Of a stretch of DNA of 44,551 bases, positions 25,801-32,627 are shown in pieces; the stretch's first letter is position 1; each line of letters begins with the position of its first letter. The position numbers and the translations under genes were made by a program. A model generated the notes under the pieces. That model was not told where the DNA came from and did no database searches. It worked only from the letters and a program-made list of their open reading frames with translations. The DNA is from Corallococcus terminator (lineage in GTDB: Bacteria; Myxococcota; Myxococcia; Myxococcales; Myxococcaceae): NCBI RefSeq assembly GCF_003611635.1, contig NZ_RAVZ01000030.1, positions 1 through 44,551 of the forward strand, read 5' to 3'.

Positions 25801-26192
25801 ACTTCGTCGACAACCGCGTGACGTGGGCCAAGGACTTCGCCAAGGACCTGCTCAAGGACGGCGTGGAGGCCTTCACCAACGTCGCCAAGGCCTGGAAGGA
25901 CAACCTCACCGAAGGCGGCAAGGAGCTGCTCGTCGCCGTCGCGGACCTGGGCGACGCGGGCGTGGACGCGCTCAAGGACCTGGCGGGCGCGGGCGGACAG
26001 CTCGCGGAGGCTGCGGTTGGGCACCTGGATGATCTGGCGCGCAAGGGTCTCGAAACCGCCAAGGACGCCCTGGAGGGCCTCGCGGACCTGCCGGGCGAGG
26101 TGGGAAAGCTGGCCGGTGACGCCTTCAACTCCGTGAAGGACTTCCTGGACGACCTGATCCCCGACGACATCCCGGGCGTCCCCTTCATCTAG
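22860..26192 (+). CDS. 1110-aa Ala/Lys-rich helical-repeat protein, leaderless
   Basis: The start at 22860 follows TAGGAGAG. There is no Sec signal. Residues 9-25 are 17 consecutive alanines, then AAAEAAARAAA units to about 54, then the short element FKKDDFAT (66-73) and a Pro/Asn/Ala-rich linker to about 120. Residues 120-560 are amphipathic helices with recurring DP-x-A/S-x-x-x-KA patterns (ADPKKSVTEKA, TDPNASATDKA, ADPNAPIQDKA). Around 570-680 is a more hydrophobic section (VGVAVDVGASVLLGAAELAM). The C-terminal 400 residues are a repeat GEKGLETLKYIAxNPGEAxxKA seen three times. It ends DDIPGVPFI. Helical, LEA- or apolipoprotein-like; a secreted structural or effector role is a guess. It precedes the lysozyme gene, with a terminator between. 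Confidence 0.82.
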   Translation: MSRPVDGGAAAAAAAAAAAAAAAAARAAAEAAARAAAAKAAAEAAARAAAENAAKQQPKQPQVQLFKKDDFATGNANSRGANRLTGESPAPFAPPTSGAPVAANAANANQGPQATPPPRADALPATPEELPKLFPELKDKGKEDLKKAYDALNKLGTGTFSERATALGELASQFPETVPNALERLGVKDEKLAKLATSPDALSSLGTLADPKKSVTEKAQASLTLAKAAGDILKPEDLKGVLDTTLKGLPAAEKLVGAIGKWTDPNASATDKAKATLELGQALKDFAGDKFPALANDLRKLDGSLRAAGAAITLADPNAPIQDKAMAAAQLLAEVPDLKKDLKGFTELLKNAGVKNAADVAQQGTRLAEVAVKGLDPSLASKLTPQQLEKLTATATKLGGPESLESVLKGITDPKALDALVGQLDTLDAAAGKRLVSTLGGLEHKVLNEALSDPKTAEQLAKLAGKLDDDAGKVLAKAVTQMDSGALKALLKFTDGVGADALNTTMKGLGPLLDKAGSKLVGQGLKVMEKVLGKVGVEITADVAGKVFKNLAKVVPVAGALPNAIDAVKYEKESLDLHGKNNDLGYFAHTIAALNAADGALGIALDLTGVGVAVDVGASVLLGAAELAMDIGFSQEKAKYDADPKGYKAPDWMKAVNIAGAAAQGPAGLAHMAAYYGPEGAAQLLQWGVEKGAKGAVKLAEFVGVSQAEAVGDGLKTGAAVIHKLADVVRNPSKYGEAVVQQATQAFNTAIEKGGELAKEAQKVLGSVVDEAKKLGEKGLETLKYIAQNPGAAAKKALDGIKSIVDSGVDLATQAGKDLYKKAVSTLNDLKAGYDKLTGAAKEKAKELINGATTLVNNTVNKAKELGEKGLELLAWTAANPGEAATKAKEALTDALAKGGELAKKAWDSVKDLGAQGVQMAESLVKGLANAGEKAVETLKYIAANPGEALSKAGEWVGSTLSSLARKGGEAAKAAATAIKDFVDNRVTWAKDFAKDLLKDGVEAFTNVAKAWKDNLTEGGKELLVAVADLGDAGVDALKDLAGAGGQLAEAAVGHLDDLARKGLETAKDALEGLADLPGEVGKLAGDAFNSVKDFLDDLIPDDIPGVPFI
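22884..23012. repeat. GCC/GCT triplet tract coding poly-alanine
   Basis: The tract is almost all GCC and GCT codons, followed by two copies of a 27-bp unit coding AAEAAARAA. Such a run is liable to slippage and length variation between strains, always in steps of three if function is kept. Confidence 0.85.
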
Positions 26193-26216
26193 CCCGTTTG
26201 TAAATTTCCGCCCTGA

Positions 26217-26257
26217 CGGGGCCTGTTCCCAATCCGGGAGCAGGCCCCGTTTCATTT
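26217..26257 (+). terminator. Intrinsic terminator after the Ala-rich protein gene
   Basis: CGGGGCCTGTTCCC (26217-26230) pairs with GGGAGCAGGCCCCG (26236-26249), one G-T mismatch, loop of 5, followed by TTTCATTTT. It lies 25 bp after the stop. Confidence 0.85.
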
Positions 26258-26503
26258 TCGGGCCTCGCTGGATCTTTCCGTTAATCGCGGTGCGTCATCG
26301 GATGTGAATCCAGACGGACCCTCGGTGTGCTCATGACCCGGCTGTAACTCAGTTGTGACAGGCAACACAGAACAGACACGTTTGAGCGGAAAATTTCACA
26401 CTGGTTTAACTGGCAGATCTTAATTTTCGGATCTCGCGCAACTCGCTGGGAGTGATCTGGATAATCGGGACAGGAATCACAGCCGCTACCGAGGAATCCC
26501 CGC
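26258..26503 (+). promoter_or_regulatory. AT-rich leader/promoter region of the lysozyme gene
   Basis: This 246-bp gap is clearly richer in A/T than its surroundings, notably 26340-26430. It has AGATC/GATCT arms around TTAATTTTCG near 26415-26430, and GGATAAT at 26459-26465, which could be a -10 box. The 12-mer AATCGGGACAGG (26463-26474) recurs upstream of the subtilisin-like gene. GAGG precedes the start at about 9 bp. No gene is present. Confidence 0.45.
26463..26474 (+). promoter_or_regulatory. Shared 12-mer upstream of lysozyme gene
   Basis: AATCGGGACAGG, identical to the complement of 33912-33923 upstream of the subtilase gene, same orientation relative to both genes. Its end is 29 bp before the start codon here and 51 bp before the start there. 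In both places an A/T-rich hexamer overlaps the left end. Confidence 0.4.
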
Positions 26504-28111
26504 ATGAGCCTCTCCGCGACCAATACGTCCCAGCGAACGAATTCGACTCGTTCCCAGTCCGTGACGGCGACGTCCGCGCGCAATGGCGCCGCGAACCCGA
26601 ACGCCATCCTTTCGCAGTACGCGCCGACGGGCGCTTCGGCGCGCACGGCGGGTCAGGACGGGCTGCAGCCGGGCGTGGCGGCGTCGAAGAAGATGGCGCA
26701 GACGGACCTGGCGCGGCTGCTGCCCTACAAGGCGAGCATCGAGGCGGCGGCGGCGAAGCACGGCCTGCCCCCGGCGCTGCTGGCGGCCATCGCGAGCCGC
26801 GAGTCGCGCGGTGGCGCGGCCCTGGACCGCACGGGCCACGGTGACGCCGGCAACGGCTTTGGCCTGATGCAGGTGGATCACCGCTATCACCAGGCGAAGG
26901 GCGGGCCCACCAGCGCCGCGCACATCGACCAGGCGGCGGGCATCCTCAAGGGCTACGTCAACGACGTGAAGAAGGCGCACCCGGACTGGTCCGAGGCGCA
27001 GCAGCTCCGTGGCGCGGTGGCGGCCTACAACTTCGGCCCCAAGAACGTGAAGACCCAGGCCGGCATGGACCAGGGCACCACGGGCAACGACTACTCCAAC
27101 GACGTCTGGGCGCGCGCGCAGGCGCTGGCGCCGAGCTTCGGCGGGGCGACGGGGACGAACACCCCCACGCAGCCCTCCACCACCACGCAGCGTCCCGCGC
27201 AGACGAAGGACTCCTTCGAGCAGGCGGGCCCCAAGCGCTGGACGACGGCGCCGACGCTGGAGCAGGTGAAGGCCGGCGGCGTGAAGCTGAGCGAGGGCAT
27301 GCAGGGCCCCGCGGTGAAGCAGATCCAGGAGATGCTGGGCATCCCGGCGGACGGCAAGTACGGCCCCGTCACCGCGAAGGCCGTGGCGGCGTTCCAGAAG
27401 GCCCACGACCTGCGCCCGGGCACGGCGGAAGGTCACGTGGGTCCCACCACGCTCCAGACGCTGCAGAACACCCGCGGCACGAACACCGGCAACACGACCT
27501 CCGGCAACACGACGGGCGGCGTGAAGCCCGGCAACACGACGACCGGCACGAACACCAACAACAACACCGGCGCGACGAACAACAACGGCGCGGTGCTGGG
27601 CAACGGCGTTCGCATCAACACGAACGACCCCACGCTGAAGAAGCTGGCCACCTCGCCCCTGAACAACGGCGCGACGGGTTACTGCGTGCGCACGACGCTG
27701 GACAACATGACCCGCCTGGGCATCCCGAACACCCCCGCGGCGACGGGCAATGACCCGAACAACCCGCGCGGCGGCATGGCGCAGATGCTGCGCAAGGGCT
27801 GGGACTCCATCCCGTTCCCCGGCTCGCGTCAGCAGACCATCAAGAGCCCGTACGGCAACGCCACCGCGAACGTGGTGACGGCGGACCAGTACAAGAAGCT
27901 CGTCGCGGAAGGCAAGGTCCCGGACGGCGCCATCATCTTCCAGTCGCGCCACGGTTGGGACTACAGCGGCGGCTCGAAGGGCAATGACATGGGCGTCGTG
28001 CGCAACGGCGGCAAGACGACGCACAACTACAAGGACATGCCGTCCATCATCTACTCGGACTGCAAGGAAGTCGTCATCCTGGTCCCGAAGGGCGCCATCC
28101 AGCGCGACTGA
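26504..28111 (+). CDS. Goose-type lysozyme with PG-binding and Cys/His domains, leaderless
   Basis: The 535-residue protein cleaves peptidoglycan. Residues 65-210 are a goose-type (GH23) lysozyme: the catalytic Glu is E100 in SRESRGG, with the two g-type aspartates D114 (GHGDAGNGFG) and D125 (LMQVDHR), and AYNFGPKNV and GTTGNDYSNDV also match. Residues 235-240 are KDSFEQ. Residues 262-322 are a PG_binding_1 repeat (GPAVKQIQEMLGIPADGKYG). A Gly/Asn/Thr linker (325-365) leads to a C-terminal domain with C393 (TGYCVRTT) and H483 (RHGWDY), reminiscent of CHAP/NlpC-type amidases but not assigned. There is no Sec signal: the N-terminus is Ser/Thr/Asn-rich. It has its own promoter region and terminator. 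Possible roles are predation on other bacteria or wall remodelling. Confidence 0.9.
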   Translation: MSLSATNTSQRTNSTRSQSVTATSARNGAANPNAILSQYAPTGASARTAGQDGLQPGVAASKKMAQTDLARLLPYKASIEAAAAKHGLPPALLAAIASRESRGGAALDRTGHGDAGNGFGLMQVDHRYHQAKGGPTSAAHIDQAAGILKGYVNDVKKAHPDWSEAQQLRGAVAAYNFGPKNVKTQAGMDQGTTGNDYSNDVWARAQALAPSFGGATGTNTPTQPSTTTQRPAQTKDSFEQAGPKRWTTAPTLEQVKAGGVKLSEGMQGPAVKQIQEMLGIPADGKYGPVTAKAVAAFQKAHDLRPGTAEGHVGPTTLQTLQNTRGTNTGNTTSGNTTGGVKPGNTTTGTNTNNNTGATNNNGAVLGNGVRINTNDPTLKKLATSPLNNGATGYCVRTTLDNMTRLGIPNTPAATGNDPNNPRGGMAQMLRKGWDSIPFPGSRQQTIKSPYGNATANVVTADQYKKLVAEGKVPDGAIIFQSRHGWDYSGGSKGNDMGVVRNGGKTTHNYKDMPSIIYSDCKEVVILVPKGAIQRD

Positions 28112-28135
28112 TGATGTGAGGTCGTGATTCAAGGA

Positions 28136-28166
28136 AGCCCGGTCCGGTGACGGACCGGGCTTTTTT
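28136..28166 (+). terminator. Intrinsic terminator after lysozyme gene
   Basis: A perfect 10-bp stem, AGCCCGGTCC/GGACCGGGCT, with a 6-base loop and six T's. It lies 24 bp after the stop and also faces the convergent TetR gene. Confidence 0.93.
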
Positions 28167-28174
28167 CGTGGCGC

Positions 28175-28765
28175 TCAGGCGTCCTGCTTCGCGAGCAGCT
28201 TCGCGCCCGCCTTCTTCGCCGCCTCCAGGAAGTCATCCGACAGCTTCGTGCCCCGGATGGCGCGTGACAGGGACAGGGCGCCGTACATGAGCGCGATGGC
28301 CGCCAGGGCCTTCTCCCGGTGGCGAGCGTTCGCGTTCGGGCCCAGCAGCTCCGCGAATGACTGGACGAACTCCTGCAGCTCCGCCTCCAGCGCGCCCCGG
28401 TACGGCTCCCCGGTGCGGGACACGTCCGCGGTGATGCTGGGCAGGGGACAGGTGGGGGTGAAGGCGTCGCGGTGCTTGCGCGACAGGTAGCGCTCCAGCA
28501 CCTTCAGCGCGGGCGCCTCCGGCGCATCCTCCTTCGCCTTGTGCAAGAGCTTGTTCCACACCGCGCGGGCGGTGCCCCGGATCGTCTCCGTGAACAGGTG
28601 CTCCTTCGACTCGAAGTGCCCGTAGAAGCCCCCCACCGTGAGCCCGGCGCCCTTCATCACGTCCATGATGGAGCTGGCCTGGATGCCCCGCTCCAGGAGC
28701 AACGCGGCCGCGGACGCGAGGATGGCGTCGTGGGACTTCTGCTTCTGTTCCGTCTTCTGGGTCAT
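28175..28765 (-). CDS. TetR/AcrR-family transcriptional regulator
   Basis: The 196-residue protein has the TetR N-terminal helix-turn-helix at residues 10-55 (AILASAAALLLERG, MKGAGLTVGGFYGHFESKEHLF). The ligand-binding C-terminal half is of the TetR_C type seen with ALSLSRAIRGTKLSDDFL. The chosen ATG is the only one that leaves the DNA-binding domain whole. No Shine-Dalgarno precedes it on this strand: the bases just upstream are CCATCCTCCA, part of a long palindrome. The message may be leaderless or the leader folded. The palindrome suggests autoregulation. The other target could be the MORN gene on the same strand upstream; no divergent partner exists. Confidence 0.9.
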   Translation of the reverse strand: MTQKTEQKQKSHDAILASAAALLLERGIQASSIMDVMKGAGLTVGGFYGHFESKEHLFTETIRGTARAVWNKLLHKAKEDAPEAPALKVLERYLSRKHRDAFTPTCPLPSITADVSRTGEPYRGALEAELQEFVQSFAELLGPNANARHREKALAAIALMYGALSLSRAIRGTKLSDDFLEAAKKAGAKLLAKQDA

Positions 28766-28766
28766 T

Positions 28767-28798
28767 GGAGGATGGGCGTAATATTTCGCCCATCCTCC
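28767..28798. promoter_or_regulatory. Palindromic operator at the TetR gene start
   Basis: GGAGGATGGGCG (28767-28778) and CGCCCATCCTCC (28787-28798) form a perfect 12-bp inverted repeat around TAATATTT. The repeat begins one base from the ATG. It is far longer than chance and fits a TetR dimer site overlapping the promoter, the A/T core acting as a -10-like element. Confidence 0.8.
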
Positions 28799-28813
28799 GT
28801 CAAGACGCCGGGC

Positions 28814-30007
28814 TCAGGGCTTCTTCTTGCGCGAGCCGTCCTCGTAGAAGGTGTCGTCCTCCACGAGTCCGCCATCCGGGTTCCAGCGCTTGCGCGCGGT
28901 GACGCGGTCCTTGGCCCACTGCGAGTCCTCCACGAGGACGCCGTTGTCGGCCCAGACCTGGCGCTGGCCCTCGGCCCGGCCCTCAACGTAGTGCTCGCGC
29001 GACTCCACGCCTCCGTCCGGGAAGAAGGACTCCGTCACGCCGTCGGGCTCGAAGCGGTACTTGCTGTCATCCAGGGCCTGGGCCTGCCGCTGGCGCAGCG
29101 AGCCGTCGTCGTTGAACTGGGAGTCCACCGCGCGCTCGCCGGTGACGACGAACTCGTTCTTGCGCTCGCCGTTCTGGAAGTACTCCACGCGCTTGAGCTT
29201 CTTGCGGTCCTTCCAGGTGGTGACGAGCTTCTTGCTTCCGTCCTTGAAGTACTCCGTCTCGTCGCCCTCCATCTGCCCCTTGGCGTACGTCGTCGAGCGG
29301 CGAGGGGTTGTGCCGGAGTACTCGGTGCTCAGCCCGTCGCGCAGGCCCGCGGCGTAGGAGATGGTGCTGGTGCGCTGGCCCTGGGCGTCGAACGACTCCG
29401 TCACGCCTTCGCGCAGGCCGTTCTTCAGGGGGATGACGGAGCGCTTCTGGCCGTTCGCGTGGAAGAACACGAGCGGGGACGCGCCCTTCCAGACGCAGTC
29501 CTTGATGCCCGCCTCGCGCGAGGACTGGAGGCCACAGCCGGCTTCATTCAACCGCCCGGTGTCGTCGTAGTCCGCGTAGGTGCTCTTCGCGTCGTCCGGC
29601 TGCCGGTCGTAGCGATGGGCCACCTTGCCGTTGGGGTGGTAGCGCTGGCCTTCGCCGCGCTCGTTGTCGTCGGCGTAGGTGGAGGTCTCCACCAGCCGGC
29701 CGTCTTCGAAGCGCTTGAAGCCGCCGTGTCGCTTGTCGGCCTTGTACTCCTGTTCGATGGCCCGGCCGTCGGACCAGCGGCGCACCTCCCAGCCATCCTT
29801 CTTGCCGTCGCGGTAGGAGACGGTGTGCGTCTCCTTCTTCGTGTCCCGGTCCACGCAGCGCACGGTGCCGGTGAGCTTCGCGGTCGAGTTGCCGTTGTTC
29901 AGGTTGATGGATTCGCCCTTGTACGCGCAGTCCTCCACGGCCCAGGAGGGCAGGGCGGACAAGGAGGCGGAGAGCACGACGAGGCGGATCAATGAGGGCG
30001 CGCACAT
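28814..30007 (-). CDS. Secreted MORN-repeat protein (YwqK-like)
   Basis: The 397-residue protein begins MCAPSLIRLVVLSASLSALP with a likely cleavage after SWA, so it is exported. The body is a series of about 15 short beta-hairpin MORN_2-type repeats such as GLREGVTESFDAQGQ, GKVAHRYD, GRAEGQRQVWADNG and FFPDGGVESREHYVEG. Such repeats occur in YwqK-type proteins sometimes labelled antitoxins, but their function in myxobacteria is unknown. I start at ATG 30007; a GTG four codons earlier is possible. It is 48 bp upstream of the TetR gene on the same strand, with the TetR palindrome in between. Confidence 0.8.
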   Translation of the reverse strand: MCAPSLIRLVVLSASLSALPSWAVEDCAYKGESINLNNGNSTAKLTGTVRCVDRDTKKETHTVSYRDGKKDGWEVRRWSDGRAIEQEYKADKRHGGFKRFEDGRLVETSTYADDNERGEGQRYHPNGKVAHRYDRQPDDAKSTYADYDDTGRLNEAGCGLQSSREAGIKDCVWKGASPLVFFHANGQKRSVIPLKNGLREGVTESFDAQGQRTSTISYAAGLRDGLSTEYSGTTPRRSTTYAKGQMEGDETEYFKDGSKKLVTTWKDRKKLKRVEYFQNGERKNEFVVTGERAVDSQFNDDGSLRQRQAQALDDSKYRFEPDGVTESFFPDGGVESREHYVEGRAEGQRQVWADNGVLVEDSQWAKDRVTARKRWNPDGGLVEDDTFYEDGSRKKKP

Positions 30008-30123
30008 GGGGATTTCCACTCAAGGAGACGAAAGGTTCGGCGCCAACCCTAGCCTTGTGGCTGGGAGCGCTGGAACCCCTGTTGCGGGTTAGAGTCGCAG
30101 CTAGCGATTGCTAGGGACATTCC

Positions 30124-31050
30124 ATGTGCAAGCAGGGTTCATTCGTCGAGTGCCGGGTCCGAGGGACCGGGCTCTTGCTCGCTGCGATGTTGTTGGGGGG
30201 CTTCCTGTCCATTCCTCGAGCGGGCCATGCCCAGGAGCAGAAGGGCGTGCGGACCTATCTGCTCTTGGCGAACCAGTTCTACGACGCTCTGGAATACGAA
30301 CGCGCGCTGGAGCAACTCGCGCAGGCTCGGCGCTTTTCGACCGGTGAATCAGACGACGTGCTCCTGTCGCTCTACGAGGGCGTCATCCTGGCAGACCTTG
30401 GCAGGAACGAGGCGTCCACCGTGGCGTTCAAGGCGGCCCTCCAGCGTCAACCGCAGGCGAAGCTGCCTGTGAAGGTTTCGCCCAAGGTGGAGCGCAGGTT
30501 CGAGGAGTTGCGACGGCAGGTGGAGCGTGAGAGGGCGAAACAAGTCGCGCGCGTCGGCGTGGCGAGGAAGGAGTCCCCAGAAGCCGACGCCTCGAAGACC
30601 GGAATCGACGCGCAGGGCAATTCCATGGAGGGGGCGCCAGCGCCCATGAGCGTGTCCACGTCCCCTTCGACGTCTGTGGCCCCTACTGAGCCCCTGTCTG
30701 CGCATGCGGAGACTTCTGGAAGTCGCCTGCGGGGTCGGGCGTGGATCCCCGCGACGGTGAGTGGGGCATTGCTGGTGGGCGGTGGTGTGGCCTACCTGCA
30801 AGCCCGGAGTGAGCGTTCCAAGCTCCAGACCAACGATGCAAGCTTGACGAACTCCCAAGAGGTGGACAGGAGCGTGTCTCGCGGAAGGACCTTCCAGACG
30901 GTGGGTTGGGTCCTCACGGGCGCGGGTGTGGCAGGGCTGGGAATCTCCGCAGGCATGTATCTTCTGGGCGCGCCCCAGGCCTCAGGGCAGATAGAGCTGG
31001 GGATGAGTACAGATGGGACGTCTGCCTTTGTTGTCGGGAGGTGGCCATGA
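30124..31050 (+). CDS. TPR-like secreted or membrane protein
   Basis: The 308-residue protein has a signal-like segment (GLLLAAMLLGGFLSIPRAGHAQ, ending with AHAQ-type cleavage) after a polar start. Residues 45-120 look like two TPR-type helix pairs (YLLLANQFYDALEYERALEQ and VILADLGRNEASTVAFKAAL). A Lys/Glu-rich segment, then a Ser/Thr/Pro linker and two hydrophobic stretches (AWIPATVSGALLVGGGVAYL; VGWVLTGAGVAGLGISAGMY) follow. This layout is common in myxobacterial proteins annotated only as TPR or hypothetical. Its last four bases overlap the kelch lipoprotein start (ATGA), so the two are translationally coupled. Confidence 0.78.
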   Translation: MCKQGSFVECRVRGTGLLLAAMLLGGFLSIPRAGHAQEQKGVRTYLLLANQFYDALEYERALEQLAQARRFSTGESDDVLLSLYEGVILADLGRNEASTVAFKAALQRQPQAKLPVKVSPKVERRFEELRRQVERERAKQVARVGVARKESPEADASKTGIDAQGNSMEGAPAPMSVSTSPSTSVAPTEPLSAHAETSGSRLRGRAWIPATVSGALLVGGGVAYLQARSERSKLQTNDASLTNSQEVDRSVSRGRTFQTVGWVLTGAGVAGLGISAGMYLLGAPQASGQIELGMSTDGTSAFVVGRWP

Positions 31051-32543
31051 GCGTGTTCGGGCGTTGTGTACTGCTGGCGGGCGGGCTGCTGATCGGCCTC
31101 ATGGGGTGCGTCGACTTCGAGCAGCAGGGGCGCGACTTCTGCCTGCGCAACCCGGAGCGATGTGGTGCGAAGGGGCGCGATGGAGGTGCTGGCGAGGATG
31201 GCGGCAGCGGCACCCATCCTGACGCGGGGCCGTTCCTTCCACCGCTCCTCATTGAGCGACCCCAGGCCTCCTTCGAGGTGACAGCGGGCGGCCGTCTGAC
31301 CTTCAATGGGCGCGCTCAGGATCCGCAGGACAGTGCAATGCGTTTCGCTTGGACCGCGACCGTTGGCTCCTTGGATACCGCGCAGGACACCAGCACCACA
31401 AGCCAGATTGTCTGGACGGCGCCACCGTGTCTGGATCCGGGCGTCACGGCTTCCTTCACGCTCACAGTGAGCAATGCATTTGATCTGGCGGTCATCGCCC
31501 GGTTCTCCGCCACCGGCATCCCTATCTGTCCGGTGTGGACTTCCGCCAGCAGCATGTCCGTGGGGCGCTCGGGTGCCACGGTCACCCTGTTGCAGTCGGG
31601 CAAGGTGCTGGTGGCGGGAGGCCGCTCGGGCCCCATCGAGACCCTTGCCTCCGCAGAGTTGTACGACCCGGCGACGGGCAACTGGGCCTCGACCGGGAAC
31701 ATGTCCTCGCTCCGGACCAACCACACAGCGACGCTGCTGCCTTCAGGCAAGGTGCTGGTGGCGGGCGGTTCGAATGGCACCGCAGCCCTGTCTTCGGCGG
31801 AGGTGTATGATCCAGCGGCGGGCACCTGGGGGCCTGCGGGCAGCCTGACTACTGCTCGCACCTATGCCACGGCGACACTGCTATTGTCTGGCAAGGTACT
31901 GGTGGTGGGCGGCACGGATCACGACCTCACCATGTCTACCGCAACCGCACAACTGTATGATCCAGGGACGAACACATGGGCCTCCACGGGCAGTATGCCC
32001 AGCGGGCGTGGCTACCATTGCGCCTTGCTGTTGCCTTCGGGCCAGGTTCTGGTGGCGGGCGGCTTCAACAGTCGCAACAGTCCCGGCGCCCTATCCTCCG
32101 CGGACATCTACGATCCTGAGGCAGGCGCTTGGCACTCCGTGGGCAGCATGTCCACGTACCGTATCTCCTTCACTGCCACGCTGCTTCCCTCTGGCAAGGT
32201 ACTGGTGACCACGGACAAGGATGGCAGGGCGGAACTCTATGATCCGGAGTCGGGCACCTGGGCGCTTACCGGCTCGATGGTCGTTGGCAGCCAGGGCCAC
32301 ACGGCGACGCTGCTGCCCTCAGGCACGGTGCTGGTGACAGGCGGCTATGGCAAGGACGGCGATGCGCCTCGCGTGACTGCGCAGATGTATGAACCGGTGA
32401 CTGGCACCTGGACTGCCACGCTTCCCCTTTCCACAGGGCGAAGCGTCCATACGGCCACGCTGCTGCCGTCGGGCAAGGTGTTGGTGGTGGGGGGGCACGG
32501 CCCGAGTGGTCCTCTCAATACCGCAGAGCTCTACAGGCCCTGA
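31047..32543 (+). CDS. Kelch-repeat lipoprotein
   Basis: The 498-residue protein starts MSVFGRCVLLAGGLLIGLMG with lipobox LMGC. A Gly/Asp-rich linker is followed by an Ig-like/cadherin-type domain (residues 70-160, FEVTAGGRLTFNGRAQDPQD). Residues 170-495 are about six kelch repeats of the form ATLLPSGKVLVAGGxxxxxxLSSAEVYDPAxGTWxxxGSM, which fold into a beta-propeller. Such lipoproteins are abundant on myxobacterial surfaces, where they probably bind carbohydrate or protein partners. It is coupled to the TPR-like gene by a 4-bp overlap and ends at a bidirectional hairpin. Confidence 0.9.
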   Translation: MSVFGRCVLLAGGLLIGLMGCVDFEQQGRDFCLRNPERCGAKGRDGGAGEDGGSGTHPDAGPFLPPLLIERPQASFEVTAGGRLTFNGRAQDPQDSAMRFAWTATVGSLDTAQDTSTTSQIVWTAPPCLDPGVTASFTLTVSNAFDLAVIARFSATGIPICPVWTSASSMSVGRSGATVTLLQSGKVLVAGGRSGPIETLASAELYDPATGNWASTGNMSSLRTNHTATLLPSGKVLVAGGSNGTAALSSAEVYDPAAGTWGPAGSLTTARTYATATLLLSGKVLVVGGTDHDLTMSTATAQLYDPGTNTWASTGSMPSGRGYHCALLLPSGQVLVAGGFNSRNSPGALSSADIYDPEAGAWHSVGSMSTYRISFTATLLPSGKVLVTTDKDGRAELYDPESGTWALTGSMVVGSQGHTATLLPSGTVLVTGGYGKDGDAPRVTAQMYEPVTGTWTATLPLSTGRSVHTATLLPSGKVLVVGGHGPSGPLNTAELYRP

Positions 32544-32570
32544 CGCGGGCATCCCACCGCCGAAAGACAA

Positions 32571-32603
32571 CGGGCCGGGCACGCTCGAAGCGCACCCGGC
32601 CCG
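32571..32603. terminator. Bidirectional hairpin between kelch and subtilase genes
   Basis: CGGGCCGGG pairs with CCCGGCCCG, and the 15-base interior can pair further (CGCT/AGCG). It sits between two convergent genes, 28 bp after one stop and 25 bp from the other. There is no T-run. Confidence 0.6.
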
Positions 32604-32627
32604 GAAAGTCATGACGTCAGTCTCGGA

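Noticed and set aside
28472-29995. 507-codon plus-strand frame opposite the MORN gene
   Set aside because: Antisense shadow of the repeat gene; the minus strand has signal peptide and MORN repeats.
28814-30007. Toxin-antitoxin module based on the YwqK-like MORN protein
   Set aside because: The MORN protein is exported and no toxin-like gene is adjacent; MORN_2 repeats alone do not show antitoxin function.
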